A stretch of DNA of 64,000 nt from Hermodice carunculata (taxonomy: Eukaryota; Annelida; Polychaeta; Eunicida; Amphinomidae). A program made the translations under genes and the position numbers. The stretch lies in the NCBI GenBank assembly GCA_964020975.1, contig OZ026626.1, positions 13,262,865 through 13,326,864 of the forward strand, read 5' to 3'. Under the pieces are notes generated by a model. That model did not search any database and had not been told where the DNA came from. It saw nothing but the letters and a program-made list of their open reading frames with translations. Below are positions 1 through 11,720 of the stretch, piece after piece (positions within the stretch are counted from its first letter, which is position 1; the number at the start of each line of letters is the position of its first letter).

Positions 1-1480
1 CTTTTTTTTTTGGGGGGGGGGGGCATGGTGTGCTGACATTCATAGAACATGACGCAACTTTGCACCAAATTACACAGAAACTATGGGCTTGCAGTTCCAG
101 GACAAACTTGATATAACATTTCCACCACTGGCATTCCCAAGTAAAAAGTGAAGCTCCTTATAGCTATCAATGCGGTTGCAAAACAGAACAGCTGTCTTAA
201 ACAGAACAGGGCGTGCAAACGAAAGGTTCGTATGTAGGTCAATCAGCATGTGAATTTGGTATCACTTGCAACTGGGAGTGGCTATGTGAACACCATGGTT
301 TCCCTTTATTTACGGACAGTCTAGCACTCAACTCGGTAACAGGGCTTGCTTCATCTCATCAGCTTTTAATGAATCCTCGTTTTGGCTATTCAAGTGTCCT
401 ACGTGAAGGAAGAGGGGACATTGTAGACGAGCAGATGATAAAGTGTACTCCAATATGTCAAACAGTTAATTCAACAAGATGACTGATGTACATGTTACTA
501 CATTTGAATGCGTATGTGACAAACATTGACTTATCATAAGTGTGGTAAAATGACACCCCAGATAATTTAATGTTTGTGACTGCAACAACACGTAGGGGAT
601 TTCCGGTGACACAGTCCACATGCTGACCTGATATGCATTTTGTTTATCATATTCTCTTCTGTGACCCTCACAGATAAACAATTCTGTCTCGATTTTGATC
701 ACACTATGGCAGGGCAGATCAAAACAAATCTTTAGTTGGTGCTTCATCATCAAGTGAATTGTTTGTGTGAGTAAGTACAATTTGACCCCTTGCAGTTGTT
801 ATGTTAACCAGGAGCATAACATGTTATGAGTATAATATTTATGGAGCTACGCTGCTGTGCATAAAGGTATTGGTTATACAACTCTCGAGTCACATGATCA
901 ATTTTTGTGTTTTTGGTGATTTTATCTACTCAGGATATATAATTGTATATTTTGTTCTTCCAAATAATTAATCAAGTCGGCTCAGAAATGCACACATGAG
1001 GAATTCTTTGCTTTGATGATATTCCTTTGTTTATATTCTGTCGTTGGCAATAAAAGGCAACTTTGTTCGGATTTGTTTGTAAAGGAGAGCAAGTGCACCA
1101 AATCTAGCAGTAGGACTGGTAATTAAGAACATTTGATCCTTCTCTCGTATATACATGCAAGTCTCCCTGTTGTTGTACATATTGAGAGTTAACATGTGAC
1201 CATTCCCGCGAATTTCATTTTGCACATTGTCTTTGTCGATTCTGGTCGTGTCTCCATGTTTTTCCCCTCCCACCCTGTCACTTCCTGCTCATTGCCAAAA
1301 ATAACATTTTCACTATATATAAATTTATGTTTTATAGATGGCTTTTGTTCATCACTCAGGTATCAGCTAGGTGGAATTGCAATTTTACTTCAGGATCAAC
1401 ATCGGCAGTACACCACTGATAAGATCCATTCCATCTCTTATTTTTATTCTTAGACCAATTCCATCCATGTTCTCCAGAAT
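1..1480. other. Intergenic or intronic sequence with no recognised gene
   Basis: The window opens with a T run followed by a G run (about positions 2-23). Beyond this I see no conserved protein motif, RNA gene or transposon signature. Short open frames on both strands show no family resemblance. If the glycosyltransferase exon at 2.1 kb has upstream exons, this stretch may be part of a long intron. Confidence 0.5.
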
Positions 1481-1504
1481 TTCTCGGCCTTTTAGCTAAA
1501 TTGA
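1481..1504 (+). pseudogene. U2 snRNA 5'-end-like fragment
   Basis: The 13 bases at 1481-1493 (TTCTCGGCCTTTT) are identical to the conserved 5' region of U2 spliceosomal RNA. After one mismatch, GCTAA also matches; in all about 20 of 24 bases agree. The match stops before the branch-point-pairing region, and no Sm site or stem-loops follow. It is therefore not a working U2 gene. A truncated U2-derived retrocopy or the head of an snRNA-derived repeat would explain it. Confidence 0.4.
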
Positions 1505-2115
1505 TTTTTTCTTCATTGAAATGAGGGTTGGGTCAGATGATAAGCCATGCATTTGCAAGCGTCTTCAATTAAGGTACACTGACAATGGCAAATCTTGAGG
1601 GTTATATGACATTTGACTTATCAAACTAACTCATTGACTCAACTGAAAGGGAAGATAATGTTTGCATACTGTAACCTTATACTCTGCCAAATATGTAAAT
1701 ATGGAATAAAGAGAGATGGGTCTCCAGTGACTTAAGCTAATTTGAAATATCCAAAATGAGTAAACTTGCAAGTTGAGTTGTCGCAGTATTGCTACAAGCC
1801 ATTTTTTATCCGGCCTGTCTCTTGGGCCAGAGTATAAATGTAGTGGTGCTTTCAGGATTAGTCAAATGTTCGTGGTATACATTGTTTGTGACTTGTTTTG
1901 TGATTTTAATCTGTTATATATTGATTTTAAATCAATGAAATGTACTTGTACAAGAAAGAGGCAACACGTGTTCCTCCTTACGTCACATTGGTTTTTCAAT
2001 GAAACACAGTGCATTATCTGGATGCCGGACTAACTTGCCTAAAATGCTTAGTTTATACTGAGTGATATAATACCCTCATCTTTTTATCATGAATATATGT
2101 TGTTGTCTTTTGCAG

Positions 2116-2585
2116 AAATGGGTGGCATTTATCTTGATACGGATGTTGTCGTTTTACGATCATTTGATCCCCTGAGAAGGCATAGCTGTGTCCTTCTAGT
2201 GGAAAAAGAAGGGTTGGCATTGGCAAATGGAGTTATCCTAGCACAGAAAATGTCACCCTTTTTACAAGTTTGGTACGAGTCATACCGTTCATTTGATAAC
2301 TCGGTCTGGGGTTACAATTCAGTCCAGATGGCATACAAACTGTCTAAATGCTTCCCACATTTAATACACATTGAAAAGGAGAGTCTAATTGGACTACCTT
2401 ATTCTCGCCGATATGACCAATTTAAAATGCATGTAAAATGGACTGACAATTATTCTTCCCACATTTGGAGTAGATGTGGGAGAGTACCTCGCACCGCCAA
2501 GGAAGTGTTAGCCACAGACAACACTGTTGGAGCCATTTTATGGCATGTCATGTTTGGTTCCAGCGGTGTTCTTTCTCCAAGATAA
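2116..2585 (+). CDS. Terminal coding exon of a DXD-motif glycosyltransferase (GT32 / Gly_transf_sug type, A4GALT-like)
   Basis: The exon follows a polypyrimidine stretch and TTTTGCAG acceptor (AG at 2114-2115) and runs to a TAA at 2583-2585. The first two bases complete a codon begun in an upstream exon not found here. The protein reads GGIYLDTDVVVLRSFDPL near its start; the DTD (2136-2144) is the metal- and nucleotide-sugar-binding DXD motif of Golgi glycosyltransferases of the Gly_transf_sug family, which includes alpha-1,4-galactosyltransferase. About 155 codons are present, covering the motif and the C-terminal half (GYNSVQMAYKL, then ...WHVMFGSSGV before the stop). The N-terminal membrane anchor expected for this family is absent. 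An ATG at 2097 lies in frame but within the acceptor region and is probably not a start. The donor/acceptor sugars cannot be deduced. An ATTAAA at 2867-2872 is a possible polyadenylation signal. Confidence 0.8.
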
Positions 2586-4019
2586 TCTTTCTGAAGTACG
2601 GACTATGAAGATTTTGCACACACACTTTATTTCATGGATCAGCTGGTAGAAATATTTTACTTTAAGGAACAATTGGAAATATTTCCGATATATATATATC
2701 ACTTCTCTCTGATGTAATCATAAATACTGTATGCATATGTTCATGGAAGTATAGCACAAAGCAAGCAGGCAACAATGTAAAGGCACAATCTTGACCATAA
2801 TTTAAAAGTTATTAGTGACATCACTTACTGATCTGGTTCTTTCACTATCTTTGCCTTATTTATTGAATTAAAGAATTGGTGTTGACTTAAGTATCTAGAC
2901 AAATGTAGGTCCCTCACTTAAATAGGATAGTATTATTTGTACCACGGGATGATGGCAAGACTTGAAGCTAAGGACTATAGCATCGAACCAAAAAGACTTT
3001 CCTTTGTGCATTAGTCATAGAGACTAATGAGATGCCTCTTGGTTTTGCAGTTAATTTAGTTGTGTCTTTGCAGAATCAGTAAGCCACTATAAATTTTGCC
3101 TTATCATTTTAAAGCCCTGAAGTAAACAAACAAAATAATATAATCCAGGAAAGGCGTGATTGACATATTTTTAACAGATTGATGCTGGAAGGTGTTAGCT
3201 GTAGCATGTCAAATCAGTAACCCGGGAGTTGTATGGATCAATTTACCTATAAATGTGATTTTAACAATTGAACTCAAGCTTGACGAACCATGAACATCTA
3301 TATTTCACAAAACTTGCAATATGTTTCCTTGAGGGCATGTGTAATACCCTCGCTACTCGATTAATTTTCGGCTCCAGTTGGAGACAGACATCTATCCTGT
3401 TATCATGGCCGTTCATACTGTTCAAGCAAAGAAGAAACCTGAAAGGTAAACAAAAAGCATGACAGAGAATCCAGCAATAGGTCATTGGAAAACAAGACTA
3501 ACTGCAGCGATTATTGCTCACTTGCACATTGACAGATTGCTAAACAACCTTGATTGGGGATGTTTAATTGGTCACAAAAAATCTCTCATAGTGACAACAA
3601 AGGAAACTACTTTCTCTTTAAGATAAAGGTACCATCAAACACACGCATGGTTAATTACTTGCCTTATCGGGTACATTATCATAAAAAAACACTTACAGAT
3701 ACATCTAAGATTATAGCCAACCCTGGATTTTCCCTCAAATCCAAGGCTGAAGCCCATTCGATATTTTAAACATAAAATCGATCATGGAAGAAAAAAGAAC
3801 CTAAATGAATTGAGGCTAATAAAACAGTTGAGCAAAGAGCCAAAGCAAGTAGTTCAAAACCTAGTTGCAAGGACAGTGTAAATGCAACTGCAAATCTGAA
3901 AGAAAGTAACGACGGAAGTTGAATTTGCCACCTCCATGAAAGAACGTATGATGAAGATAATGACAAAATGGTGAATGGTGATTGCAAAGAGATACTTTTG
4001 TACAAAATGGGTTGAAATG
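2586..4019. other. 3' UTR candidate and intergenic sequence
   Basis: The sequence after the glycosyltransferase stop is AT-rich with no recognised coding motif. Its first few hundred bases are probably the 3' untranslated region. From about 3.8 kb onward it may already belong to the 5' part of the LINE that is recognisable from 4.02 kb. Confidence 0.4.
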
Positions 4020-4330
4020 TCAGAACAATAGCAAATGATTACAAAGGCCAGATTATTACTGGTATTGCCCTGAGTGTGTGCAACAAGTGAAACAACCCAA
4101 TATTATTCTGGGTAGAATCCTGGAGCAGATGGGTTAAAGGTTTAATGCGCTAGAAGAAAACTTTAGTAAGTTAGAAGTCCCTGAAAGAATTACAGAAACA
4201 TGGGCAGAAAAAGTGAAGCATTGACATAAATTTAATGAATCTAAAGGCCAAATGGAGTACTCATGCGAGAAAGATAACGAAAGAAACTATATTAGAACAG
4301 AAAGTGATGGTGTAGCTCGAGAATCAAGTG
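4020..4330 (+). pseudogene. LINE ORF1 remnant with PHD-finger-like end
   Basis: One frame reads WYCPEC at 4060-4077, the closing Cys pair of a PHD-type zinc finger, followed by VQQVKQPNIILGRILEQMG and, after a stop, a heptad-like stretch. CR1-group LINE ORF1 proteins often carry PHD fingers followed by a coiled coil. The upstream Cys/His ligands are not readable. Position, just upstream of the endonuclease remnant on the same strand, supports ORF1. The call rests on a short motif. Confidence 0.4.
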
Positions 4331-4979
4331 GAAATTAACTATACACCGTGTAGTGGAAAGTAAAGGTCAGTATTGTCGCACATGAAAAAGAGAATGAACT
4401 TCTTTCAGAAGCTCTGCTGTGATGCTCTACAGTTTCCACGGCTGGAGATAAAGAATGTAATTAGATGAGGAAGGAGGGGGGGGGGGGGTGTCAATATCAG
4501 TAATAGTGCCAAGGAAAAACAAGAAATGTATTCAGCAAAAATCATGCCAAACACACTCAAAAGTGCGTATAATGGACATTGAAGGGACAGTAGAATTATG
4601 TCTATCATAGACAGGTGTTCATCTTAAACAGGGTCAAAAGTACATTCACTGACGTGTAATGGACGTATGCATGGTTGTACCTGGAGCAGAGTGACTACTT
4701 ATCATCTTTTAATGCCTAGTAATCTAGCCTTATGCATTGTTTAAAAGGGCTTTGCGCATTACAGACAAAACAATAGCCGCTAATAGAGCTGATTTTGCCT
4801 AATCTTGATCATTAAAGCATATATTGATCTCCTTGGGCGCTAAAGATTGTAAAGCTAAAAAGTAGAAATTAAAATGAAGTCACCACGATTGAGCCAATAG
4901 ACCATCAAATCAACATAGTAATGTATACAATACAACGCAATGCTGCATGCAGTATCTGTTTATCATAGAAATGTAGGCT

Positions 4980-6111
4980 TGTTGAATAATAAAATAGATG
5001 AACGACGTTAAATGCTTCATAAATAAAAACCTCATATTATAGGAATCAACGAAGTGAAAACCCCAAGTTAAAGATTTAACGTTAAAACATGTGAACTACA
5101 GATATATTCTATTTGAAAACCTGAACGCAGATGGGACAGGGATGTGTATGTATATTAAGAGAACTTGAATCCTTCTGAAGGTGATTTTGACATGCACAAA
5201 TTCAGTGAATAAGTGTGGGAGGAAGTTGAATTAGATTTAGTTGGAAAAGTAATAGGATATGTAAGCCAGATATTATATCTTGTTACAATTAATTAAAGCA
5301 TTTGCTGTAGAGAAAAACTAGACGTGTTAATGGCTGGAGACCTCAATTACCCAGAAATAGACTGAAGGAATAATATCCGCAATCATAACGCTGAGCATGG
5401 GGTAAGCATGTCAAAAAATCATTTTATTGCAACATGTGACAGAACCTACTTGCAGTATATAGGCCCACATGACAAACATTTCTTATTAAATACTTTCTAC
5501 TAAAGAGGAACAGGATGGGACATATCCGTGCTAGCTACTATGGCAAGACTGATGTTTCTGCTCTTAAATTTAATTTCATGGGGTGTTCTGATATCATTAA
5601 ATAAGAAAGAATCAAGTTAAACTATTGTAAAGGGTACTACAAAAACATGAGGACAGAAATGGATATCAATTGGAAAGGCATATTTCAGATGAAAATTGTC
5701 GAAGAATCTTTGAATTGTTAAAAAAATAAGATACATTACTCTATTACACGAAATATTCCATAGTCCAAACACAGAATAAATGCATATCAGTCAATATGGG
5801 TGAATGGTACTGCTCTTACAGAAGTTAAGAAAAAATACAAGGCAAGGAAGAGATTTTTTGAATTCAAGTCAGAGGACACTGCTGCCCATAAGGCCTTTGG
5901 TCAAGCCCGATAGGGCACTTGAAAAGCTAACAAACATTAGAAAGAAAATTGGTCACTGAAGTCAAGAAAAGTCCAAGAGCTTCTTGGAGATATGGTTAGT
6001 CTAAAACCGAAACCCAAATTAGTATAGAAATATAGAAAAACCTTTGATTCTCAGGAATATACAAAATCAAATGTGGAAAAAGCAAAAGTACCAAATACTT
6101 ACTTTAAACTA
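4980..6111 (+). pseudogene. LINE endonuclease (EEP/APE-like) remnant
   Basis: Short conserved blocks of a CR1/Jockey-type ORF2 endonuclease appear: NNKIDE then HIIGINEVK at about 4.98-5.06 kb, GTGMCMYIK-like sequence at about 5.13-5.15 kb, and AGDLNYPEID at about 5333-5362. The last corresponds to the GDFN-type catalytic motif. Stops and frame changes interrupt the reading frame throughout. The endonuclease nicks target DNA for target-primed reverse transcription in intact family members; this copy cannot. Confidence 0.65.
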
Positions 6112-7883
6112 AACTAGGCAAAATTTATATTTCCATCCACTAAAAGGAATTCTTATATAAAAAACATACACATATTTTGAATATATTCAATGTTTCTTTT
6201 ATTCTATATACACTTTAGAGTAGATATGTAGAGGAAATTCTGATCAAATGAAGTTACGCTACATTGCACAGTGTCTAAGTCTGAATCACAAGTTCGCTAG
6301 AGTACCTGTAGAGCGCTCAAACATGCATATGAACTGAGTGCAGAGTCCCATCAGAAGTTATCACAGATGGTGCTTGATTGCATCAAAAGTTATCACTGAC
6401 TGTACTTAAAGTTAAGGCATTTTCTGAGCTCAATAGAGCAGGAATTGACTCATTACTGTGTCACATAAAGCACCTTTAAATGTCCATTCAATAGGGTGTG
6501 TAGCCAACATGGTTGTCAATGCACTGTTGGCAGCGTTTTCGCATGCTGTAGACAAGCTTGCTCACAAGTGCCTGAGGTATACTGTCCCACTCCTCCAGAA
6601 GATAACGCCGTAGATCTGCGAAGTGTGAGTTAGGACCCATATTCTGGTACACATTTCTTTTCATATGGCTCCACAGGTGCTCAATCGGGTTGAGGTCAGG
6701 TGAGCATGCTGGCCATTCCATCACCTCAACACTCTCACTATCCAGGTAATCACGAACCACAGCTGAAACACGCTGCTTGGCATTGCCGTGCATCAGCATG
6801 AAGTTGTCTCCAATGGCATCCGCATATGGAAAAATATGGGGCTCCAGGACATCCGTTATGTACCGTCTGCTTGTCATTGTTCCTTGCATGATGGCGAGGT
6901 CTGTCTTGCCATTAGCAAAGATGCTTGCCCACACCATGCTGCTGCCCCTTCCGCATGTAAGTGTGGGCTGAACACAACAAGCAGCGTGTCTCTCCCCTCG
7001 CCGTCTCCATGCACGAACACGTCCATCACTTCTGTGGAAGGAAAAGCAACACTCATCAGTGAAGAGAACATTGCTCCATCCTGCATATGTTGTAGGGACA
7101 TGTTTTCTTGTCCACTGCTACCGAGAAACCTTGTGACATGGGGTAAGAAGCGGCTTTTTCACCATGCTCCGGGACTTTAAAGCAGCAGCATGCAGTCTGT
7201 TACAAACAGTCTGGGTGGACATGCGTCTTTGGTGAGGATTGGCTCTCTCCAGCTGGCTCTGAATATCAGGACCTGTGCGGCTCCTACTCCTCAGTGCTGC
7301 ACTGACGATGAAACGGTCTTGTTGCCTGGTGGTCAGCTTTGGCCTTCCCGGGCGTGCTAAATCTGCAACATCATTTGTGTTTCGGTATTTTCTCAACAAC
7401 TCATTGATGGATTTATGGTTCACACCCATTGCCCATGCGACAGCTCTGCAACTTTCACTGACTTCAATGCGACCTATGGCTATTGCCCTGTCCATTTTGG
7501 ATAGCCTTGGCATGGTGATATTCAGAGTTTGACCAGTGACGGCGAATCCATAACTGACAGCAAAAAAACCATGCCTTTATTCCCATGATTGGCACAGTTT
7601 CTGGCCACATTACACAGGTATGGTGAGAAAAATCAATGGTCAGGAGGGTCGTAACAGGGACAGGAAAGACCACACATGATTCTTTCTGCGATGTGCACTT
7701 TTTGACTTTGTGTCACATTCAGCCCATGTGCAGTCAAGCATGGACTCCAACTCTGCTCATCTTTACACATGTTGTAATCAAAGGATGATGCTACACAGAC
7801 ATGTGCGTATCTTTAAATTACCTAAAAAAGTATGGGTACACTATTGAATTATTTAAGCGGAGGGCTATCAATTTTGCCTAGTT
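6112..7883 (-). mobile_element. Tc1-like DNA transposon (1772 bp) inserted in the LINE
   Basis: The ends form an imperfect terminal inverted repeat: 6112-6129 (AACTAGGCAAAATTTATA) matches the reverse complement of 7866-7883 at 17 of 18 bases. TA dinucleotides flank both ends (6110-6111 and 7884-7885), as expected for Tc1/mariner target duplication. The interior carries a minus-strand transposase frame (6488-7513). The insertion separates LINE sequence on either side, so it is younger than the LINE. The transposase has an in-frame stop and a lost catalytic residue, so the copy is no longer autonomous. Confidence 0.85.
6488..7513 (-). pseudogene. Tc1-family transposase, one in-frame stop and a mutated catalytic Asp
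   Basis: Read on the minus strand from ATG at 7513, the frame starts MPRLSKMDRAIAIGRI and carries the paired helix-turn-helix DNA-binding region, with the linker GRPKLTTRQQDR. The same frame continues to the stop at 6488 (341 codons, normal for Tc1), broken only by one TAG at 7118-7120. The DDE domain shows FTDE (first Asp), HGN where HDN is expected (second catalytic Asp replaced by Gly, codon 6785-6787), and SPDLNPIEHLW (third acid, Glu). Spacing fits DD34E. Two separate lesions make this copy inactive, yet the frame is otherwise well kept, suggesting a fairly recent insertion. Confidence 0.9.
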
Positions 7884-7885
7884 TA

Positions 7886-8995
7886 GTATTTACAAGTGAA
7901 ACTCAACTATACCAGATCCCGTAAAGCGAACATGCAATTCTAAATTAGAACAGATAGAGATAAAACCAGATATGGTATAAAAAATACAGGATTTAAATCC
8001 TAATAAGTCAAGGAGACCTTACAAAATACACCCAAAGAGTTTATTTTTTTAATTAAGACATGTACTAGCCGAATATTTGCGCTAAATATTTGAAACATCA
8101 GTCAAGACAAAAACTTTACCTACAGACTCGAAAATTGCATATGATACACCACTGCATTAAAAGGGAGAGTGAATACAACATTGGTACCTAGCAGTCAGTT
8201 AGTCTCACATAAATTTGTTGCAAGATTTTATAAACTATTTTTAGGGATGTAGTCATAGAGCGTATGGAGGGTTATCTATTTTTCTTGGCCCCTTTAACAT
8301 TCAACCCAGAAGATCTACAATGACCCAGTTTTTTTAGAGAGTTTAGACGAATGGACAAGTATAATACAAAATAATGAGTGTGTGGATATTCTGTATTGTG
8401 GCTATCAGAAACCATTTGATACAGTACACCCACATGTTACTTCTAAAAAAGATTGAAAGTTATAGCAGCAGAAGTAAGTGGGTGCCTTCTTGACAAGCAT
8501 GAGACACAGGGCATGTGGGGATGGTAGCGTCTGAATTTACGCAAAAAGTAAGTTTCACAATGCAGTGTGCTTGGAGCTGTGATATATGTTAATAATCTTC
8601 CGGGAGTTGTTAACCATGTAATCAAAATATATATGCAGATGAAACAAAAATCAATAGCCGATCAAATTGTAATTCGGATTGTTCACTGCTCCTGGTGAAC
8701 ATCAACGCAATATTTAAGTGGTCTCAAGATTGGCAATTACACTTTTATTCAAACAAATGTCACATTTTGCATTGTGGAAAAAAAATGGCCAATGAAACCT
8801 ATATCATTGATTCAGCAGACAAAACTATTCAATTAGATGAACCTGCGTGTGAAAAGGACTTGTGTGTAGCATTGCTCAATACAGTCTATTTTATAAACAT
8901 TGCCAGAGTCTTTATTCTGCAGCAACTAGACTAGTTGAAATAATGTTAAGAACCTTCAATCACATTGATAGATCAACATTTAATTACATACTGAA
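7886..8995 (+). pseudogene. LINE reverse transcriptase remnant
   Basis: Directly after the Tc1 element, degraded reverse transcriptase blocks follow in family order: VFTSE-like sequence, LNPNKSRRPYKIHP (about 7.99-8.04 kb, equivalent to LNPNKSPGPDGIHP), GYQKPFDTVHPH (about 8.40-8.43 kb, the AFDTV block), NNLPGVVNHVIK then YADETK (about 8.59-8.65 kb, the catalytic FADDTK block), FKWSQDWQLHF and a final RTFNHIDRSTFNY stretch. The fingers, palm and part of the thumb are therefore represented. Stops and frameshifts are numerous. The catalytic pair reads Asp-Glu rather than Asp-Asp. Confidence 0.75.
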
Positions 8996-9000
8996 TTATT

Positions 9001-10147
9001 CTATGATAAATTGCTACTTTTAGCATGTAACATATAACTTACATATTTCATACATACCTCTTATCTGGCTATATGTATTATTCTGTGACAAATTCTACTG
9101 TTTGCATGTTGTTTGGTCAATACACACTGCAGGCACGGTTCTAACACCCACCCATCCGCCGCAAGCATAAACAGCAACAAGAAGGAGAAAATGGTGGCAA
9201 CTATCCATTTAACTCATGAAATTGGGTAGTATGGCCACTTCAGATGAAGTTGCCTGCTTAGCTTTCTCGTCTACTTTGTACCAAAAGAAATCTTTATTCC
9301 AACTCTATTTAGTATCAGGATACCTTTACAAGATCCATGAATTAGATAGTTATCAGATTGAGTAAGTCCTGGATTATCTAAATCACCTGAATGTCTTTTT
9401 GACATATATTTGTACTAGTATTTGTATATTTGCCTGCTGTTAATACAGAGCATGCGCATTGCGTCCCTACCAATCACCCTTTCGCTGTAACAACGACATC
9501 ATCTGACCCGTCAGGCACTTATGGGTGCACAAGATGCCTCCTGATGCTTATTGCTTGCAGTGTCTGAGAATCGGAACAATGTGCTTTATTATGTTCACAT
9601 ATATGAAGTTCAGTCTTGGTTTTGATGTTATAGCAATGACTTTACGAAAGTGTTCCTCGTGTATAGCCATTTTGCTTTCGTGCAACGAAGAGAGCCCTCA
9701 ACTGCATAGCCATCAAAAGAGGCCAGAAAACCTCTACTTGACACAATAATATTGTTAAGAATACAAACAGTATGGAACAATGTTGATACCACTCAAAACT
9801 ACATGATAGGTAATCTAGGTAGAGTAAAAAATTAGTCTGGACAACCGCAACTAAGGACCTGAGCCTGTTGTCACTGGGGCCACCAAAAAGGAGGTAACTG
9901 AAGAAACAAACTGATTATTCCCAAAAATGCCCCTAAACTAACAAAAGTACTCATTTTGGGAATTACAAAAACCTACAGAATATTGTTGATGTATTCTGTA
10001 GAATCAATCATACACAACAGTTTGGAACTGTGCACTCTTTGAGACAGACCAATAAAATAGTATTGTATGGCTGGCTAACCTGTGTACGACGTTTTTCCCG
10101 AACCTCTCTGTTATATAAAATCAAATGGTTTTATAAGGTGTGTGTGT
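9001..10147. other. No recognised gene
   Basis: The stretch after the LINE remnant is AT-rich, with short unrelated open frames. No 3' tail or target duplication for the LINE could be located. Confidence 0.5.
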
Positions 10148-10163
10148 GGGGGGGGGGGGGGGG
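10148..10163. repeat. Poly-G run after a short GT stretch
   Basis: A GTGTGTG stretch passes into 16 consecutive G. Similar homopolymer G or C tracts occur at 4476-4488, 19952-19965, 32900-32912, 37088-37104, 48675-48689 and 61904-61918. This is a recurring feature of the window. Confidence 0.9.
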
Positions 10164-10439
10164 ACGTAGTGCAATACAAAAGTGAGTGTGCACAGGAATT
10201 GTATATGAATTGTAAAAGTATTGCAGTAAATCACGTCTAACATATCCATAATAAAATTTTATTATTCTCAATTTAAAAACCCAAGTTTAGGCTGTTTAGC
10301 TTTCCCAAAGAGTGTATGTTTGTGGGCATTGTTGATTTTTGCTGACACTTGTTATAATTAGATGGCACTGGTCACACTGGGACCAAATGGCTCTCCTGTG
10401 GCACTTTCATACACTATCTGGAATAACGTTTGATTGAGA

Positions 10440-11720
10440 TATATATTCTCCGCGAAACTTGTCATGTTGTTAGGAAATAAGATGCTAGTGAAAATTTGAC
10501 CTTCATCTGACCTTGAAATGACCCTGAACAATGGAACTCAAGTGTGCATTTATTTTGGGGTCAATTTGCACCCATATTTCACACCCACATCAAACAAATG
10601 AAGCGAATGGACAACACGGAAAACCTGAAGATATATTTGAAGCAAAATTGTACATTTGACCCGAAAAGTTGACGAACTTTCATTAATTTTGCCAAAAAGG
10701 AAATTTTCCTGAGCACCTTGATAACTTTGAAAAAATATTAACTAGTGCTAGACACCAATAGACGCAGCTTGAAGTGTATGTATTTGTTTTTAAAGTTCAT
10801 CTGAAATGATGAAATTGCAACGAAATTAAATCGATTTAAAAGCAGGGCCTTGTTTTGGATGTTGAAATTGAAGATGATGGCCGCTATGCCTAAACCAGAC
10901 GTTTATGTAAATGAGCAAAACTTTTCTCAGACCTGAGATATTCAGATGTTTTTTTTTTCTGCTTTTTTCCAGTTTAAATTAGCCCAAAGCTGCTGGTTAC
11001 AGTCTTATCACTATGAGGCCAAATGACCAATATTGGTTTACTTAAGAATACATTTGGCATTATCTTCTAAACTTTCAGGCAAATCTTCATAAAAATTGGC
11101 AGATTGTGAGATATGCCAGACATGTGTACAAATTGACCTTTATTTGACCTTGAAATGACCTTAAACACCAAAATGTAACCTCAAACAGCTTTCTATATCA
11201 ATTTCCACCCAGATATTGATACATCTCCCCAAAATGCCTATTTTATTTGTAAACAATGACTTCTGAGGATTATCGTGGAAAAACCTTCTTATATAACCAA
11301 AAGCTAACTGATCTAGAACAATCTGAGTACAAACGGGTTTTTTTTCTAAATATCAGAAACATTTCGAGTTGCCTCATTCAAATATATCCACCATTGGATG
11401 CAGCTAAAAGAGTGGATGGTTTTGAAAAAAGGTCCACGTAAATTTGATAAGTCTTATTGAAAAATCAGCGCCTCGTTTTTTATTTTTCAATCCAAGATGG
11501 CCGCCAAGAATGAGTTTATGGGCTGATATTTTAAATGGCCATAATTTCTTTATAACATGAGATCTTTTGGATGATTTAAAAAAATGATCTTCTTAATACG
11601 CTCAATCCAAATGTTTTACCTATTTTATGTGCAGATGTATGCTTCCTATGTAAAACTAGAGTAAACAAACCAGTTCCAAAACATCCATTGTACATTTTTT
11701 TTTCATTTCTGGTTTAATTT
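10440..11720 (+). repeat. Two diverged tandem units of about 630 bp
   Basis: Several landmarks recur at a similar offset. TGACCTTGAAATGACC occurs at 10508-10523 and 11145-11160 (offset 637), and GATGGCCGC at 10876 and 11496 (offset 620). Intervening text is alignable by eye, with many substitutions and small indels. The units contain no recognisable coding sequence. A weaker partial third relative may lie near 14.27-14.34 kb, where a TCATTTTCTGG stretch and a CCAAAATATTCTAC stretch resemble sequence near 11.70-11.75 kb. Confidence 0.5.

Larger units (their letters stand above)
4020..9000 (+). mobile_element. Decayed CR1/Jockey-group LINE, split by a Tc1 element
   Basis: Plus-strand pieces in the order of a non-LTR retrotransposon are visible: an ORF1-like PHD finger tail, an endonuclease region, and a reverse transcriptase region. 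Frames are broken by many stops and shifts, so the element is old. A Tc1 transposon (6112-7883) lies between the endonuclease and reverse transcriptase parts. LINE-type sequence stops before the TA at 6110 and resumes after the TA at 7885. Neither the exact 5' start nor a 3' tail is clear; recognisable sequence ends at about 9.0 kb. Confidence 0.7.

Noticed and set aside
213-482. 89-codon plus-strand frame upstream of the glycosyltransferase
   Set aside because: No similarity to the N-terminal half of such enzymes, and no splice donor in a fitting phase was found.
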